Positions 1-6,573 of a DNA stretch of 7,106 nt are shown here, in pieces. The number at the start of each line of letters is the position of its first letter. Within the stretch, counting starts at the first letter, position 1. The stretch comes from an uncultured Bacilli bacterium. GTDB taxonomy: Bacteria; Bacillota_I; Bacilli_A; RFN20; CAG-826. The DNA lies in NCBI GenBank assembly GCA_944342125.1, contig CALVMF010000056.1:1-7106 (forward strand), in the 5' to 3' direction. Under the pieces are notes generated by a model. It was not told the DNA's origin, did not search any database, and saw nothing but the letters and a program-made list of their open reading frames with translations. Both the position numbers and the translations under genes were made by a program.

Positions 1-107
1 AGTATTTTGATTAAATTGTGTACACCTTTTAATGGTATCACGAACTTTGTAAAGAAAGGTCGTGAGGGTGTGCATTTCGTATTAGAATAGGTCACTACAT
101 TCAACAT
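1..107. other. Left-edge stretch open on both strands; possible gene remnant
   Basis: On the plus strand, frame 1 is open from the window edge to a TAG at 88-90, giving a 29-residue C-terminal fragment ending GVHFVLE. On the minus strand, an ATG at 107-105 opens a 35-codon frame that runs off the left edge (MLNVVTYSNTKCTPS...). The two readings resemble each other (both contain CTP and end in GVH) because this DNA is an inverted repeat, so at least one is a mirror artefact. Neither has a clear ribosome binding site or a family I recognise. By eye the stretch is less AT-rich than its surroundings. It could be the 3' end of a gene lying mainly outside the window, a decayed mobile-element end, or non-coding structured DNA. 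Confidence 0.2.
19..74. repeat. Nested imperfect inverted repeat / fold-back element
   Basis: Two nested stems can be paired by eye. The inner arms are 38-48 (TCACGAACTTT) and 55-65 (AAAGGTCGTGA), which match at 10 of 11 positions around a 6-nt loop. The outer arms are 19-26 (TGTACACC) and 67-74 (GGTGTGCA), with seven Watson-Crick pairs and one G-U pair. A 10-nt bulge (about 27-37) sits on the left side only. There is no T-run after the structure on either strand, so it is not a standard intrinsic terminator. It may be a structured RNA, a small palindromic repeat, or a hairpin near a transposon end. The pairing is seen directly; the role is unknown. Confidence 0.5.
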
Positions 108-119
108 TAATTCTCTGTT

Positions 120-139
120 TGATGTATTTGAATGCATCA
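120..139. repeat. Imperfect palindrome in the intergenic region
   Basis: The arms TGATGTATT (120-128) and AATGCATCA (131-139) match at 8 of 9 positions around a 2-nt centre, and the single mismatch would be a G-U pair in RNA. Only three T residues follow on the plus strand, so it is at best a poor terminator. It lies about 70 nt upstream of the predicted promoter of the plus-strand unit. It could be a protein-binding site or the end of an upstream transcript. Confidence 0.3.
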
Positions 140-205
140 TTTAATAGATAAATTTTAAAATCAGTATTTTTAACTCTTACATTTTCCCATCTCTAATTAA
201 AATTT

Positions 206-230
206 TGATACAATTTCAAAAAACAAGGAA
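206..230 (+). promoter_or_regulatory. Extended -10 promoter element and RBS for the GNAT-SDR-EFR1 unit
   Basis: TGATACAAT at 206-214 fits an extended -10 element (TGn followed by TACAAT, 5 of 6 matches to TATAAT). I see no good -35 box at the usual 16-18 nt, which is tolerable for an extended -10. Transcription would start near 221, giving a leader of about 16 nt. The Shine-Dalgarno site AAGGAA (225-230) lies 6 nt before the ATG at 237 and supports that start. The promoter is inferred from sequence match only. Confidence 0.4.
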
Positions 231-236
231 ATTTTT

Positions 237-656
237 ATGTTAAGAAAAGCTACTTTAGATGATATGTCGTTTGTTAATGAATGCTTGCCTAAAATGGAAG
301 CAAATAAGTTTAAGTCTTTATTAACTGGCGATTATATCTTTATTATAGAAAACGAATCCGCTAACAAAATTGGCGTTTTAGTTTATTTTGAATTATGGGA
401 AAAGCTTCCTTTTATTGAACACATAATAATAACTTCAAAATATAGAAATAAAGGTTATGGAACTAAAGCACTTCTTGAATTTGAAAAGTTAATGAAAAAT
501 GAAGGATATAAAATGATTCTTTTATCAACTCAAATCGATCAAAAAGCACAATTCTTATATCGAAAACTTGGTTACATCGATTGTGGCGGGTTAACTTTTG
601 AAAACACACCATTTGATCAACCTCTTGAAGTGTTTATGAAAAAATATCTCTCTTAA
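237..656 (+). CDS. GNAT family N-acetyltransferase
   Basis: A cytoplasmic acetyl-CoA-dependent acyltransferase of the GNAT fold, 139 residues, which is a normal length for a minimal single-domain member. The acetyl-CoA pyrophosphate-binding motif A (R/Q-x-x-G-x-G/A) is R70-N-K-G-Y-G75, directly after the beta-strand EHIIITSKY. Motif B follows as a helix ending FLYRKLGY (107-113), with Tyr108 in the position of the usual general-acid tyrosine. The ATG start is supported by an AAGGAA site 6 nt upstream. It is the first gene of a three-gene plus-strand unit, and the next gene starts 2 nt after its stop. The acceptor substrate cannot be predicted: GNAT enzymes act on antibiotics, polyamines, protein N-termini, amino acids and more. 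The fold is confident; the role is open. Confidence 0.9.
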   Translation: MLRKATLDDMSFVNECLPKMEANKFKSLLTGDYIFIIENESANKIGVLVYFELWEKLPFIEHIIITSKYRNKGYGTKALLEFEKLMKNEGYKMILLSTQIDQKAQFLYRKLGYIDCGGLTFENTPFDQPLEVFMKKYLS

Positions 657-658
657 AT

Positions 659-1585
659 ATGAAAGATTACATTAAAAAGTATAAATCGCGGATAGATAAA
701 AATATTAAAAATTTATCCAATCAAACTATCATTTTAAATGGAGCGACTGGTGGAATAGGTTCTTCAGTAAGCGAATTTCTTTCTTATCTTCATAATGATT
801 TAGTGCTTTTAGCAAGAAATCTCAAAGAAGGCGATAAGCTTAAAAAACGACTTGAAGAAAAATATCACAATAAAATAGAAATTGTATATTTCGATTATTT
901 AGATAAAAATATTCTTATTGAGTCGCTAAATAAGATAAAAAACTACGCAAAACCCACATATTTTTTAAATATTAGTGGAATTTATCATCAACCATATTCT
1001 TTAACGAATGGAATTGAAAAAACTTATTTAGTCAACTATTTAATGCCTTCATTTTATATTAAAGAACTATTAAATGTTTTTCCTGATATTAAAGTCACCG
1101 TCGTTAGTAGTATTACTTCTTCTTTTAAAGTTAAAACTAGCAATGAAATCTATTCTTCTTCTAACAACTTTATAAATTATTTAAATTCAATTAAAAACAA
1201 AACTAAAAGGTATGGGATTTCAAAGCATCTTTTAATGTCTTATTTGATTAAGTTAAAAAAAGAATTTAATTACGATATTCGTTTCACTCATCCAGGAGTT
1301 TGCGCAACCAATTTATTTGATAAAAAGAACAAAGCCTATCCAAAATTATTCTATTATTTTGTTCCTCAACTTATGAAAATAATTTTTATGCCTAAAGATA
1401 AAGCAGCCCTTTCTATATTACTTACCGCTAATAAAGAAAGTATAAAAGATGGAAATTGGATAGGACCAAGGGGTTTATTTAAAGCTTGGGGATATCCAAA
1501 AGAGTATAAATATTCTACAAATATTAAAGATGACCATCTGAATTCTTTAATTTACACTTTAACCGAAGAGTTTAATCAAAAATGA
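659..1585 (+). CDS. Short-chain dehydrogenase/reductase (SDR), NAD(P)-dependent
   Basis: A 308-residue Rossmann-fold oxidoreductase, somewhat longer than the ~250-residue classical SDR and closer in layout to retinol-dehydrogenase-like members. The cofactor motif TGxxxGIG appears as GATGGIG (28-34). Arg53 after the second strand (LLARN) suggests NADP(H) preference, which is an inference. The usual NNAG motif reads NISG (104-107). The catalytic set is present: Asn126, Ser150/Ser151 (VVSSITS), Tyr185 and Lys189 (YGISK), followed by HPG (211-213). The C-terminus carries a WIGPRGLFKAWGYP segment. No Shine-Dalgarno site is visible before the ATG, which lies 2 nt after the previous stop, so translation is probably coupled. 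Its TGA stop overlaps the ATG of the next gene, suggesting cotranslation with the flavodoxin-ferredoxin protein. The substrate is unknown. Confidence 0.9.
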   Translation: MKDYIKKYKSRIDKNIKNLSNQTIILNGATGGIGSSVSEFLSYLHNDLVLLARNLKEGDKLKKRLEEKYHNKIEIVYFDYLDKNILIESLNKIKNYAKPTYFLNISGIYHQPYSLTNGIEKTYLVNYLMPSFYIKELLNVFPDIKVTVVSSITSSFKVKTSNEIYSSSNNFINYLNSIKNKTKRYGISKHLLMSYLIKLKKEFNYDIRFTHPGVCATNLFDKKNKAYPKLFYYFVPQLMKIIFMPKDKAALSILLTANKESIKDGNWIGPRGLFKAWGYPKEYKYSTNIKDDHLNSLIYTLTEEFNQK

Positions 1586-2472
1586 AAGCAGTAATTATCT
1601 ATTTTACAGGGACAGGAAACACAAAATTTCTTGCTAATTTATTGAAAGCTCAACTTGAAAATCAAAATCATTTTATTGTTGACCTCTTTTCAATTGATTC
1701 TAGTTCTACTTTAATCGACTTAAAACCATATGACTATATCATATTTTCTTATCCGATTTATGCTTTTAATGCTCCAATAATTTTTGATAAATATGTAAAG
1801 AAACTTTATTTACCCAAAAATAAAACTTACATCATTGCCAAACAAAGTGGCGAACCACTCTCTTTAAACGATTCCTCTTCCTACTATTTGATCAAAAGGA
1901 TCAAAAAATCAAAAAATGTGTTATTTAATGAGTATCACTTCTTACTTCCTTATAATATTCACTTCCGCTATGAAGATGATTTCATAAAAGAATTATTAAG
2001 ATACGACAACAAGCTATTAGATATAATGAGCTACGAAATCAAAAATAATATTTCGCGAAAAGTTAAATATAATCCTTTATACGCTTTAAACACATTCATT
2101 TTCAAAATTCAAAGACTAGGCGGACCTATTAACTCGTATTTTTATAAAGTTGATTATTCTAAATGTATTCACTGTAATCGTTGTTTAAATAATTGCCCTA
2201 CTAAAAGCATCAAGTTAATTAATGAAAAATACAAGTTCAAAAATAGTTGCATAATGTGTATGCGTTGCTCCTTTAATTGCCCAACAAATGCAATTCATAT
2301 TGGCTTTTTGGAAAGTTGGAAAGTAAACGGAGTATATAATTACGAAAAAATTATTAGTGATGATTCTTTAAAAGGTGAGTTTTTAAAGCAACATAAATCA
2401 ACTTTCTATAATTTCTTTCCTAAGAAAATTGAAAAAATTAATGAACTCCACAAGGAATATTTTGGGAAATAA
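1582..2472 (+). CDS. EFR1-type fused flavodoxin/ferredoxin protein, two [4Fe-4S] clusters
   Basis: A 296-residue soluble electron-transfer protein. The N-terminus is flavodoxin-like: after strand MKAVIIY, the FMN phosphate-binding loop is FTGTGNT (8-14), and a second flavin-contacting strand is YDYIIFSYPIY (50-60). The C-terminus holds two CxxCxxCxxxCP motifs at Cys195/198/201/205 and Cys223/226/229/233, the bacterial ferredoxin pattern for two [4Fe-4S] clusters. This order matches the EFR1 family of Bacillota and relatives. The linker (about 95-190) has no motif I can assign. The start overlaps the SDR stop as ATGA, so the two are likely made together. It could pass electrons between the SDR's NAD(P)H chemistry and another partner, but that is inference. 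It is the last gene of the unit and converges with nadE across 48 nt. Confidence 0.92.
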   Translation: MKAVIIYFTGTGNTKFLANLLKAQLENQNHFIVDLFSIDSSSTLIDLKPYDYIIFSYPIYAFNAPIIFDKYVKKLYLPKNKTYIIAKQSGEPLSLNDSSSYYLIKRIKKSKNVLFNEYHFLLPYNIHFRYEDDFIKELLRYDNKLLDIMSYEIKNNISRKVKYNPLYALNTFIFKIQRLGGPINSYFYKVDYSKCIHCNRCLNNCPTKSIKLINEKYKFKNSCIMCMRCSFNCPTNAIHIGFLESWKVNGVYNYEKIISDDSLKGEFLKQHKSTFYNFFPKKIEKINELHKEYFGK

Positions 2473-2484
2473 TTGTATTTTTAG

Positions 2485-2505
2485 ATAAAAAAGTCCGCAA
2501 AACTT
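2485..2505 (-). terminator. Weak intrinsic terminator candidate after nadE
   Basis: Read on the minus strand, 15 nt beyond the nadE stop, AAGT and ACTT (2505-2502 and 2494-2491) pair around TTTGCGG. Two further G-U pairs are possible inside the loop, and a run of six T (2492-2487) follows directly. The stem is only 4 bp of Watson-Crick pairs, so strength is doubtful, but the placement between converging units and the T-run favour a terminator. Confidence 0.3.
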
Positions 2506-2520
2506 AACTATTTATTAAAA

Positions 2521-4416
2521 TTATTTATTTATCTTACTAATCGAGTTATCAAAAGCAATATCGCTTGATAATCTTAAATCACCACGAGGAGATAAAGCAA
2601 CCGAACCAACTTTTGGTCCATCAGGAAGACAGCTTCTTTTAAATTGTTGACTGAAAAATCTCTTCATAAAAGTTTCTAAAGTCGTAGCAATATACTTTTC
2701 ATCAACATCTTTAAAAGCAATTTTTGCTAGTTCAAAGATTTTTTCTTTGGTAAAAGAATTTCTTATAAAGTGATATAAGAAGAAATCATGAAGATCATAT
2801 TTTCCAAGAATTTGTTCAGTTTTTTGACCGATATTTTTATCGCTAGATGGTATAAGTTCTGGTGAAATTGGAGTATCAATTATATCTTTAATGACTTTTT
2901 TAAGTTCAGGATATTTAAGACTATAATCTTCAAGTAAAATCTTAATTAAAGTTTTTGGCACACTAGCATTAACTCCATACATCGACATATGGTCGCCATT
3001 ATAAGTTGCAAAACCGAGCGCAAGTTCACTTAAATCTCCAGTTCCAATAACTAGACCATTAACCATGTTTGCATAATCCATTAAATACAAAGTGCGAATT
3101 CTGGCTTGTGTATTTTCATAAGCTATATCGTATTCATCTAAAGGATGGTTTAAATCTTTTAAGTGTTTTGTAGCTAAAGCTGAAATATTTATGGTTTTAT
3201 AATCAATATTTAAAGCTTTTAATAAGTTTTTAACATTTTTAGCGGTTGTTTTACTAGTTGCAAATCCAGGTAAAGTTAAAGCGTGAATCCCTTTAAAATC
3301 AAGATTTAGCATTTTAAAAGCTTCGTTAATAACTACAATAGCAAGCGTAGAATCAAGACCGCCACTTATTCCAATAACAACATCTTTAAAATGAGAATTA
3401 AATAAACGAGTAGCTAAACCTTTTGCTTGCAAAGAAATAATTTCTAAAGATCTATTAAAACGCTTTTCTTTATCGCTTAAGATAAATGGGTAGGCGTTAA
3501 CTTCACTAGGAAGATAGTCAACTTGAGCATCGTTAAAAGAGGAAATATATCGATAACTATTAGAAGTTTCTTCTTCTAAAGCTGTTTTAAATTTTATTCG
3601 GTCGTTTGACAGTTTATTAATATCGACAAGTCCTATCGTTAAACCCTTTTGGTCATAACTTTCATTAATAATAACGCCACCTGAAGCTATAATTTGGTGA
3701 CCTGAAAAAACGACATCTTGAGTTGACTCACCAAATCCACTTGAAGCATAAACATAAGCACAATAATTTTTAGCTGATTGTAATTTTACTAATTCTTCAC
3801 GGTATTCTCTTTTTCCAATATATTCATTAGAGGCCGAAGGATTTACAATAAGGTTTGCTCCATTTAAACAAAGAGAATTTGAAGGCGGATTGATAACCCA
3901 TAGATCTTCACAAATCTCAACTCCTAACTTCATTTCACCAAAATCAAAGATTAAATCTGTTCCAAAAGGAACGCTTTCATTAAATAAATTTATATTAGTT
4001 GTTTTAATATTTTTCCCCGCAGAAAACCACCTTTTTTCATAAAATTCATTATAATTTGGTAAGTAAGATTTAGGAACAATTCCAAGTAATTTATGATTTG
4101 ATAAGACAAAAGCGACATCGTAAAGTTTATCAAGATATTTAAAAATTCCGCCGATAACAGTAACTAAAGTCTCAGGAATAATTTTTAAAAGTTTCTCAAT
4201 TTCTTTTAATTCTTCATCAATTAATTCAGAATGAAAAAATAAATCTTGGGCTGTATAACCGCTAAAAGCTAATTCAGGGAAAGTTAAAACATTAACGCCT
4301 TCTTTAATCGCTTCTAAAACAAGTCTATTAATCTCTTCAGCGTTTTTATTGATTTCCCCAACGCGAGTAACAAAATTAGCACTTGCTACTTTATAATATC
4401 CATACTTTGACTTCAT
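2521..4416 (-). CDS. nadE: Glutamine-dependent NAD+ synthetase
   Basis: Catalyses the last step of NAD synthesis: nicotinate adenine dinucleotide + ATP + glutamine gives NAD+ + AMP + PPi + glutamate. At 631 residues it is the long two-domain form. The N-terminal nitrilase-type glutaminase domain has the catalytic triad Glu48 (FPELAFSG), Lys116 (VPKSYLPN) and Cys169 (GVEICEDLW). The C-terminal synthetase domain carries the ATP PP-loop SGGLDS (351-356), then GTGDLSELALGFATYNGDH (458-476) and the conserved tail KRSCLPDGPKVGSVALSPRG (593-612). The domains appear complete, so ammonia is presumably channelled from glutamine. The start is set by AAGGA (4430-4426, 9 nt upstream, inside nadD) and by an ATGA overlap with the nadD stop. 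It is the last gene of the pncB-nadD-nadE unit. Confidence 0.97.
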   Translation of the reverse strand: MKSKYGYYKVASANFVTRVGEINKNAEEINRLVLEAIKEGVNVLTFPELAFSGYTAQDLFFHSELIDEELKEIEKLLKIIPETLVTVIGGIFKYLDKLYDVAFVLSNHKLLGIVPKSYLPNYNEFYEKRWFSAGKNIKTTNINLFNESVPFGTDLIFDFGEMKLGVEICEDLWVINPPSNSLCLNGANLIVNPSASNEYIGKREYREELVKLQSAKNYCAYVYASSGFGESTQDVVFSGHQIIASGGVIINESYDQKGLTIGLVDINKLSNDRIKFKTALEEETSNSYRYISSFNDAQVDYLPSEVNAYPFILSDKEKRFNRSLEIISLQAKGLATRLFNSHFKDVVIGISGGLDSTLAIVVINEAFKMLNLDFKGIHALTLPGFATSKTTAKNVKNLLKALNIDYKTINISALATKHLKDLNHPLDEYDIAYENTQARIRTLYLMDYANMVNGLVIGTGDLSELALGFATYNGDHMSMYGVNASVPKTLIKILLEDYSLKYPELKKVIKDIIDTPISPELIPSSDKNIGQKTEQILGKYDLHDFFLYHFIRNSFTKEKIFELAKIAFKDVDEKYIATTLETFMKRFFSQQFKRSCLPDGPKVGSVALSPRGDLRLSSDIAFDNSISKINK

Positions 4417-5039
4417 AAATATTTTTCCTTTTTTAATATGTCTATAACATAATCATATGTTAAAGTTTTTAATTCTTCTTCATCTTTTATAATTAAAGCA
4501 TTTCTTATTTTGGTCGAAGAAATATCTTGGAGAGCATCATTAGAGTTTACAACTAAAAAAGAATTTTTATACTTATTCAAAAGGCTATTTTCTTGAAGTA
4601 GCTTATCAATATCGTCAAAATTTCTTCTAATTAAAATAATTTTATGATTAGTTAAGATATCATCGATTCGATACCATCTTTCAAGTTCATCGGCTTTTTC
4701 ACTTCCAAAAGCAAATAAAATCTCCTTGTCAGGATATTTCTTTTTTAAATAGCTTAGCGAATCATAAGTTTTATGGCTTTTCCCATTAAACTCAACAAGT
4801 TCAAGTTCTACTTTTTTATTTCTTTTTACAAACTCTTCTAATATTTCTAATCTTAGTGAAGCAGGTAAAATGCTTTCTTTATTAAAATGTTTCCACGAGC
4901 AAAAAAAGTCGTCTCCAGTTGGTAAAAGAATCCCTTTTGTAGCATCAAAACGCTCAATTAAACAATTAATTAAATCGCCATGAGCCCTTGATAAAGGATT
5001 AAATGTACCACCTAAAACAACAACTTTATTACTTGGCAT
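4413..5039 (-). CDS. nadD: Nicotinate-nucleotide adenylyltransferase
   Basis: Transfers AMP from ATP to nicotinate mononucleotide, giving nicotinate adenine dinucleotide for NadE. It has 208 residues, normal for NadD. The nucleotidyltransferase signature starts as VVLGGTFNPL (7-16), but the usual HxGH reads S17-R-A-H20: the second His is kept, the first is Ser and the Gly is Ala. Other family features are intact: TYDSLSYL (91-98), FAFGSEKADELERWY (109-123) with Trp122 in the mononucleotide-binding region, and ISSTKIR (173-179), the C-terminal ATP-binding motif. The ATG lies 11 nt inside the end of pncB, no Shine-Dalgarno site is visible, and the TGA overlaps the nadE ATG, so translation is probably coupled at both ends. 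Location between pncB and nadE supports the NadD role over a generic adenylyltransferase. Confidence 0.92.
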   Translation of the reverse strand: MPSNKVVVLGGTFNPLSRAHGDLINCLIERFDATKGILLPTGDDFFCSWKHFNKESILPASLRLEILEEFVKRNKKVELELVEFNGKSHKTYDSLSYLKKKYPDKEILFAFGSEKADELERWYRIDDILTNHKIILIRRNFDDIDKLLQENSLLNKYKNSFLVVNSNDALQDISSTKIRNALIIKDEEELKTLTYDYVIDILKKEKYL

Positions 5040-6474
5040 ATCTGTTATCTTTTATGAGCTTAAGTTTTAGATCGTAAAGTGATTTAGAAAAGTCTAAATA
5101 ATGAATGTGAGGCATAATGAAACGCTTTTCTTCATCCCAAATAACCTTGTCGATTTGATTGCGAACATAATTTCTTCTCTCATCAATTGAAGGAACGCTA
5201 TAAATCAATTTCCCGCCTTCGAAAATCTTTTTACGCATATTTTTTATAACCATTTCGTTAAACTCTAAATTCTTCCAAGGTTTATTTGGATCAATAACCG
5301 TTAAAGGTTGATTAACTTCTTCATCGTGAAGGGTTAATAAATCAGCGATTGCTCTTCCTTCTTTATTAAAAACACGGTAAACATCTTTAAATCCAGGATT
5401 AGTTATTTTTTCTAAAGTTTCACTAATTTTAATTTTTGGCTCAAGTACACCATCTTTATATAAACCAACTAGTTTATAAACTCCACCAAAAACTGGATTA
5501 GATTTAGAAGTAATTAAGTTTTCACCAACGCCAAAAGAATCAAGTTTAGCGCCTTGATCAATTAAAGAGGTAATTTTATATTCATCAAGAGAGTTGGAAG
5601 CAACGATAATAGTATCATTTAAGCCATTTTCATCTAAAATTTTACGACATTTTTTAGATAAATAAGCAAGGTCGCCAGAATCAATTCTAACTCCCTTTAA
5701 TCTATAGCCATTAGGAATTAAAAATTCTTTAGCAACTTTTATAGCGTTTTTAAGTCCTGAATGAACTACATCGTAAGTATCGATTAATAAAACGGTGTTA
5801 TTAGGATAAAGTTTAGCGTATTTTAAAAACGCTTCATATTCACTTTCAAAAGACATAACCCAAGAATGAGCCATCGTGCCACTAACTGGAATCTTAAAAA
5901 GTTCACCTGCTAAAGTTGTCGCAGTTGAATTAACTCCTCCAATATAAGCAGCTTTTGCTCCATATAAAGCACTATCAATATTGTGTGCTCTACGCGCTCC
6001 AAAATCTGATACCGCTCTACCTTTACTAGCTAAAACAATCCTATTAGCTTTCGTTGCAATAAGTGTTTCATGGTTTACAATTGCTAAAAGAGCTGTCTCT
6101 AAAAGTTGACAATCAATAAGAGGTCCAACAACCGTAATTAAAGGTTCGTTTGGATAAACTACGCTTCCTTCTTCAAAAGCATAAACATCACCTTTAAATT
6201 TAAAATTTTCAAGATAAGCTAAAAATTTATCGTCAAAAATTTTTAAAGAACGAAGATAGTCGATGTCACATTTATCAAAATGAAAATCCTTTATGTAATT
6301 TATTGCATCTTCTAAGCCACAGAATATTGAATAAGCTGCTTCATCAGGGTTATTTCTATAAAAAAGATCAAAAACAGCAATATCATCTTTTTTATCTTCA
6401 ACAAAATATCCATTCGACATAGTTAACTCATAAAAATCCATGAGTAATGAGATATTTCTTTTAAAACTTTCCAT
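5029..6474 (-). CDS. pncB: Nicotinate phosphoribosyltransferase
   Basis: First committed step of nicotinate salvage: nicotinate + PRPP + ATP gives nicotinate mononucleotide + PPi + ADP + Pi in the cytoplasm. It has 481 residues, in the usual range for this family. Signatures in order: LLMDFYELTMSNGYF at the N-terminus (10-24), SDFGARRAH (156-164), the phospho-accepting His203 in SGTMAHSW (198-205), IDTYD (231-235), RIDSGDLAYL (263-272) and the phosphate-binding DSFGVGENL (312-320). The ATG at 6474 has AAGGAAG (6488-6482) 7 nt upstream. It leads the unit, and its last 11 nt overlap nadD. A candidate promoter with an overlapping palindrome precedes it. The organism probably imports or recycles nicotinate, but no transporter or nicotinamidase is in the window. 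Confidence 0.97.
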   Translation of the reverse strand: MESFKRNISLLMDFYELTMSNGYFVEDKKDDIAVFDLFYRNNPDEAAYSIFCGLEDAINYIKDFHFDKCDIDYLRSLKIFDDKFLAYLENFKFKGDVYAFEEGSVVYPNEPLITVVGPLIDCQLLETALLAIVNHETLIATKANRIVLASKGRAVSDFGARRAHNIDSALYGAKAAYIGGVNSTATTLAGELFKIPVSGTMAHSWVMSFESEYEAFLKYAKLYPNNTVLLIDTYDVVHSGLKNAIKVAKEFLIPNGYRLKGVRIDSGDLAYLSKKCRKILDENGLNDTIIVASNSLDEYKITSLIDQGAKLDSFGVGENLITSKSNPVFGGVYKLVGLYKDGVLEPKIKISETLEKITNPGFKDVYRVFNKEGRAIADLLTLHDEEVNQPLTVIDPNKPWKNLEFNEMVIKNMRKKIFEGGKLIYSVPSIDERRNYVRNQIDKVIWDEEKRFIMPHIHYLDFSKSLYDLKLKLIKDNRYAK

Positions 6475-6481
6475 TCTTTTA

Positions 6482-6531
6482 CTTCCTTATTTAAAGCACT
6501 AATATTTTAGATTAATTTTTACTTTAGTAAA
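6482..6531 (-). promoter_or_regulatory. Candidate promoter and RBS of the pncB-nadD-nadE unit
   Basis: On the minus strand, TTTACT (6531-6526, 4 of 6 matches to the -35 consensus) is followed after 16 nt by TAAAAT (6509-6504, 5 of 6 matches to -10). Transcription would begin near 6497, leaving a leader of about 23 nt that holds the AAGGAAG ribosome site (6488-6482). An alternative upstream element TGATACAAA (near 6554-6546) could act as an extended -10 and would place the palindrome inside the leader. Prediction by consensus only; cotranscription from the upstream GNAT gene is also possible. Confidence 0.4.
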
Positions 6532-6534
6532 AAT
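6515..6534. promoter_or_regulatory. Perfect inverted repeat, candidate operator for NAD salvage genes
   Basis: The arms ATTTTTACT (6515-6523) and AGTAAAAAT (6526-6534) are exact reverse complements around a 2-nt centre, giving a 20-bp dyad. It covers the predicted -35 box of pncB, the expected position for a repressor site. NAD salvage genes in Bacillota and other bacteria are known to be controlled by repressors such as NiaR and NrtR, but I cannot match this site to either consensus from memory. No T-run follows on either strand in the manner of a terminator. AT-richness raises the chance of a fortuitous dyad. Confidence 0.4.
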
Positions 6535-6573
6535 AATTTGTATCAATCTTTTATGTTCAGAAGATGTTTTTTT

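Noticed and set aside
152..161. ATTTTAAAAT palindrome
   Set aside because: Simple A/T self-complementarity, trivial in AT-rich DNA.
1582..1585. Possible Mycoplasma-type code (UGA = Trp), suggested by the low GC
   Set aside because: TGA ends the SDR and nadD genes within ATGA overlaps, and Trp codons in the genes are TGG, so UGA acts as a stop.
2458..2478. Terminator for the plus-strand unit: TATTT/AAATA hairpin followed by a short T-run
   Set aside because: The stem is five A-T pairs only and overlaps the end of the coding region; too weak to claim.
2483..2534. AGATAAA/TTTATCT inverted repeat spanning the convergent gap
   Set aside because: Seven A/T-rich pairs with a loop of about 38 nt are expected by chance in this composition.
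6515..6534. The dyad ahead of pncB as a terminator for the upstream GNAT gene
   Set aside because: The stem is almost all A-T and no T-run follows it on the minus strand; its overlap with a -35 box fits an operator better.
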